Positions 59,612 to 64,000 of a stretch of 64,000 nucleotides of DNA are shown here, one piece after another. Below the pieces are notes generated by a model, which did not search any database, was not told where the DNA came from, and was given only the letters and a program-made list of their open reading frames with translations. This DNA comes from Paracentrotus lividus (taxonomy: Eukaryota > Echinodermata > Echinoidea > Camarodonta > Echinidae), in the NCBI GenBank assembly GCA_940671915.1, contig CALNVZ010003433.1, positions 21,701,829-21,765,828 on the forward strand, written 5' to 3'. The translations under genes were made by a program, and so were the position numbers. Position 1 is the stretch's first letter. Every line of letters starts with the position of its first letter.

Positions 59612-61050
59612 GCTGTTCAGAACAGTACCTCACTGTTTCCTCCTAACACCCACTACTTGTTATCCAGACTTTACTGTAGGCCTTAACATGAAACATAATA
59701 TAGAAAGATACGAAATAGAGTTAACTTTAATAACAGGAATTACATGCAGTGATCACAATTTGTAGGCCCTACGATTTAAGCCTTTTTATAGGCCTACTCA
59801 TCGACTACTCTATGATTCCATAAAACACTTCCAATTAAGTCAAACCATAGAACAAATGATTCTTGGAGATCAAATTCAGGACACCATACTACAAATTACA
59901 TACATGTACATGTGCCATTTTTAAAAAAAATCAGACATTTTATATACAAAGATTTGTTTCAAATTTTTCTAGAATTTAGAAAGTACACTCAATTGTGTGA
60001 ATAGCCTATAGGGAACACATTTTTGCATGATACTATTGTAGGGCGTGGTTATTTGACACGTAGCAATCTAACACTCTTAACAGAGACAGGCCCAGGAGAC
60101 AATGTTGCTTGGATGAATGTCTTTACATCCACTCGTATTTGACTTTACCCTCCTGTCTCTTAGTTCATTCCTTATCCTATTCTAGATTGTCCTCTTACAA
60201 TTCATTTACGATTCGCATCTAGATTTTTTTGGTTCACCTTACTCTAACAATATCGTCATTCAGTCATTATTTCGATGGCATTTCGACTCTCTATCTTCTT
60301 ACTCTAGAGTTATTTGTTATAGATAATTGGCATCTAGACATTTATGAAGTGTGCGTTCTTTTCAAATTCCTTATACAATTCTTGCTCTTTAGTTGATCTT
60401 ACTTCATTTGAATATGCAAATTTATGTAAATTTATATTGAGTATTGGTATATGCTATGATTTGTGATGTGGCAAAGAAGCCCGCAGATAAAGTTAGTAAC
60501 CTTCCAAGACATTCAAACCAAAGAACATTGTCTCCTAGGGCCTGCTAAGTTAAGAGTAGTAGATTTGCTACACTGTGTTCAATATAAACCGCACGCTACG
60601 GCACTCGGTGGAAGCGGTTTTCATATCACTCTTACTATGCTCACCAGAGGACTTCTATCCATAGCTTACAGGCTGCAATATTAGTAAGTTTCACACCTCT
60701 TCAGCAGCAGATTCCAGTAAGTTTCACACCTTTCTTACAAATATGTCAATGGTTTTAGTTCATTTTCATCCTCTTCAAACTGTATTCAGGCAGCAGTATT
60801 CAAGGATTCCATAAGTTTCGCTCCTTCTTCAATTTTCATTGGTGTTGAATTCATTTCACCCTTTCTTCAACTGTAACATGTACTTGGGATATAGCTACTT
60901 CTCTATGCAACAAGTAGTATTTTATCTGACATTTATACTACTGTAGCTGTAGCTAATAAATTTCATAACTGTAATGCTGTGATTGTAGCGTGTACATGTA
61001 CTTCCTCCCTGTCGAGTATTGGTTATAATTCTAGCGCTCACCGCCGGAAT
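59612..61050. other. 5' flank of the UBAN gene
   Basis: Presumably contains its promoter and 5' untranslated region, but no TATA, CCAAT or CRE is obvious in the first few hundred bases. Short open frames are not convincing. Confidence 0.45.
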
Positions 61051-64000
61051 TCTATCTTAACATACTTATTTCTCATAGCTGTTGCCCCTTTAAAAAACTA
61101 AATAACAAGCCATAACGTTTGGAACTCGCCCCCAAGTCCCGCTTTCCCTTTTTTTTTTTATGTTTAGCAGCGCACACCAATTAGAAAAATTTAAAAAATT
61201 TGCCCATTTTCAGGGAAATCAAAGTGTCCATAACCTAAAATTTTAAAGCCCTTTCCTACAAAAGTATAAATATTTTCTAAAAGGGAAATTAAACTGAGGT
61301 TTTTTTTTAAAAAAAATGGCATTAAATAGCAAACAACAAGGGTAAAAGCTAATGTTTACATCTTAAGTGGGGATTTTTTAATTAATTTCTTGAAGGGCCC
61401 AAATTTATTAATTCAGTTTTGCCCCTTAAAGTCCCGCGTTCGCAATGGACCCCTTATAATTTTTTCCAACAATATATTTTGAAAATGGCCTCATTTAATT
61501 GTATTTCCTTTTAATAAAATATACATTTTTACAAGGAGTGGTTCCATTAAATGAAAAAAATGGTCTTAACTTTCAAATGGGCCATGGTATTTTGTTTCAT
61601 CTCATTACAGACAGGGTGGGGTGTAATCCACCCTCCCTATTCCGATCCAAATATTTCTGAAACTTTAGCATGTATTTGAGGTATATTGGATAGATAAATA
61701 AGCCATTGCGCTTAAAGTTTTCTATGCTTTTTTTACCACCTCAATATAATTTTTTGGAGCGGCAATCGGCAATAATGTAATATTGGCCATTTTTATAATT
61801 TTTTATTATATTGCATTTTGGGACTACCATGTTTTCAACCACAGTTCCTAATGGTGGATATCTTACAAGCGCATAAAGCGCACTCATTTTTAAAATAGCG
61901 TGGCAATTACCAGATGGTCCAAAACCTATATAAATTGGTATCAACATTTTTACGAATAAAGACCCTATCCTGAAAAGGTCATAGGAAAGCTTCATGGGCA
62001 GAGGTTTTAAGCAATGACCCACAGCCTGTGTGGGAAATAATTCACCCGTGTGGAAAAGCATCAAATTAATAAATAGTTAAATGAACTATGGAACAAATAC
62101 TCGGCACAGAAATTTTGTGTTTAGTCAGGGCGTCACAAATTAGATTTGGGACAGGGAGCTAACTTGTTTTTATACAATTCCCATAAAACAGCCTTTCCGT
62201 GAAGAAAAAAATTAGTTCTGGACCCGGCCTGGGGTAATGGGTTCCAATTTATATATTGTACTTTTGTCCATAACCCTAATCCCGGTTCTGCGGAAGGGTT
62301 GGCATCCCTGAAGCTTTATTTTTTTAATAATATGATAAACAAAAATACCAATAAACTATAGATAATCCAAAATATAATAAAAATGTAATTGATAATAATG
62401 AGTAAAAAAGAAGGAATTTTGGTGGCGAATTTTACTATAAACTTTAATCATAATACGCTCCGCGCAAACTTAACAAAGGATGAGGTACCCTCTTAAAGAC
62501 TCACTTAATTAAATTACTCCTTAAAAAAGGAGTCCATATCTCGACTTAGTGAAGATCTTAAAGAACTCAACTTTGAAAGTCAGTCCCTTTCCAGCATTAT
62601 CAGACTCATTAACAAATTAGTCAAGGGTTTGGGTTCCTGAATACAGTGTTGTCCACAATAATGTCTCTTTTTTTTGCTAAAGCTTTTTAATTCACATTAA
62701 AAGAATGATTACGGTTTCTCTAGAAACAATTTAAACCTTCTTGCCCCTGGAACCATATTACCTTCTATCCCGGACAAATTACCCCCCCCGGACAATTAAA
62801 CCTACCCCCGGACAATGTACCTACCAACTATTTTAACCGGATGCAACAAAATTACCTGTTCTTGTTTAGATCCCCAACCGGAGGACAATTTAACCCCCCG
62901 ACATTACACCCCCCCGGACTCATTACCCCCCCGGAACCCAATTAACCAACCTTCTCCCCTGATAATGTACCCCCGATCAATTACCCCTCTCGGCACAATT
63001 ACCCCGTCCCACGGATAGACTACCGCCCCGCGGACCCAATTAAGCCCCCGGACACCATTACCCCCCGGAACAATAACCCTCGATAAAATTAGCCACCTCA
63101 CAGGCCATTGAATGGTATTTGGAAATCCAAGCGGCCCGGGCACACCCATTGATGAAGCTATCGCCCGATTTTGACGCAAGGTTATCCCGAATTTATTTTC
63201 TACTTGAATCTTAAATCTTTTAAATGACTTTCTATTTCTCTTTCCTCTTATAATTTCTCTTCCTTTTTCCTTATCTACTTTCTCGTCTCAATTTTCTTTC
63301 TTTTTTTTTTTTTTTTTTTTTTGGCTTTCACCTTGTTTTTCCCTTTTTCGGCCCTACTAGCGTATGAGCACCTATGTATCAGAAAAATATGTAAACTAGG
63401 CCTCGTATTTTCCCTTTTGTTTTCATAGGAAAAAAAAAAAAAGAAACATCTCATAAAAGGAGAACGAATTTAAAATACACAAAAATAATACACAATTGGT
63501 TTTGATATCTCCTGATTCATGGGCTCTCTGATTCCGACCCTGATCTTATTATTCATTTATTTTTGTTTCGCCACTGAACCGAAAAGTTCGGCAGTAGACC
63601 TAGTAAATCACTGTTTTCTGGTTAGTCCTGTTTGTCCTTGCTGGGTCTGTTAAGAAAAATGTCAAAGTTCTAGGTTTTTTGGTTTAACTTGGGCTTCTCA
63701 TTTCTTTTTGGAATTTCTGCATCATTCGTGTATTAACACCTTAGTACATACTGATTTACTTAGGTTAATATCAATATATAATTGGGGATGTTTTGTTGAT
63801 TAAGGATGGATGGGGGTCAAGGGGTCATCTAGGGGCTCCAAAGGTCCAATGAGATTAAGAGGCCATGCATGCCTTACAAATGTTAAAAACGTTTGTTTAA
63901 CTTGCCTCCATTTCTTTATTCGTCCATCCAATTGGGTGGTTCCACACTCCGTACAAAAATGAATTCCTTCCCTTGGGTAATACCCAATGTGATGTTTAAA
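61051..64000. other. low-quality-looking terminal region
   Basis: Unusually many homopolymer-length irregularities, the degraded minisatellite (62772-63085) and a pyrimidine tract (63205-63350). No gene recognised. Confidence 0.5.
62772..63085 (+). repeat. degraded third GGACAATTACCCC block
   Basis: Irregular CGGACAATTA/CCCCCCGGA units followed, after about 100 bp, by TTTATTTTCTACTT and a pyrimidine tract. This is the same order as the reverse complement of 51700-52062. Either an older dispersed copy or noisy sequence of the same element. Confidence 0.7.

Noticed and set aside
60463..60684. 73-codon open frame in the far upstream region
   Set aside because: Length expected by chance and no family resemblance.

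Overview
Eukaryotic (metazoan) genomic DNA, AT-rich, with short exons, kilobase introns and a very dense load of small inverted-repeat DNA transposons and minisatellites. Two protein-coding genes can be assembled exon by exon, both on the minus strand. Gene content, foldback elements of the TU type and the repeat style point to an echinoderm, most likely a sea urchin; this is an inference, not a proof.

Gene 1 (18433 down to 6351, 8 coding exons) is a complete hnRNP A/B-D type RNA-binding protein of 339 residues: two RRMs, an RGG patch and a Gly/Tyr-rich tail. All splice sites are GT-AG and all phases join. A compact promoter with CCAAT boxes and a CRE lies just upstream (18550-18590).

Gene 2 (59611 down to 36470, 15 coding exons) is a complete 681-residue protein joining an N-terminal death-fold domain to long coiled coils and a ubiquitin-binding UBAN motif of the NEMO/optineurin/ABIN type, with no C-terminal zinc finger. 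It is a candidate NF-kB/innate-immunity adaptor.

The remainder is intron and intergenic DNA full of mobile debris. There are at least six TTAA-flanked MITEs, two of them back to back. Several TA-flanked mariner-type MITEs and one Harbinger-type MITE are present. A Tc1 element has become a foldback. A satellite of about 200 bp with GCGAGCGCGAAGCGCGAGC cores spans 22.99-23.95 kb. A family of foldback minisatellites has arms made of short units in opposite orientation (three TTTGGTCTAAT elements, one GTTCATTTGTCCGAA element, and the GGACAATTACCCCC element).

The most striking structure is an inverted repeat of about 9.3 kb (about 47.33-56.65 kb) centred on a run of exactly 25 N inside intron 4 of gene 2. 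Its right arm carries intact exons 2-4; its left arm carries the same exons reversed and broken by small indels. This is either a recent inverted duplication or, more likely, a long-read foldback or gap-filling artefact. The last 3 kb (about 61.1-63.4 kb) also looks like low-accuracy sequence and holds a degraded copy of the same minisatellite. Gaps lie at 22339-22541 and 52068-52092. No tRNA, rRNA or CRISPR was recognised.
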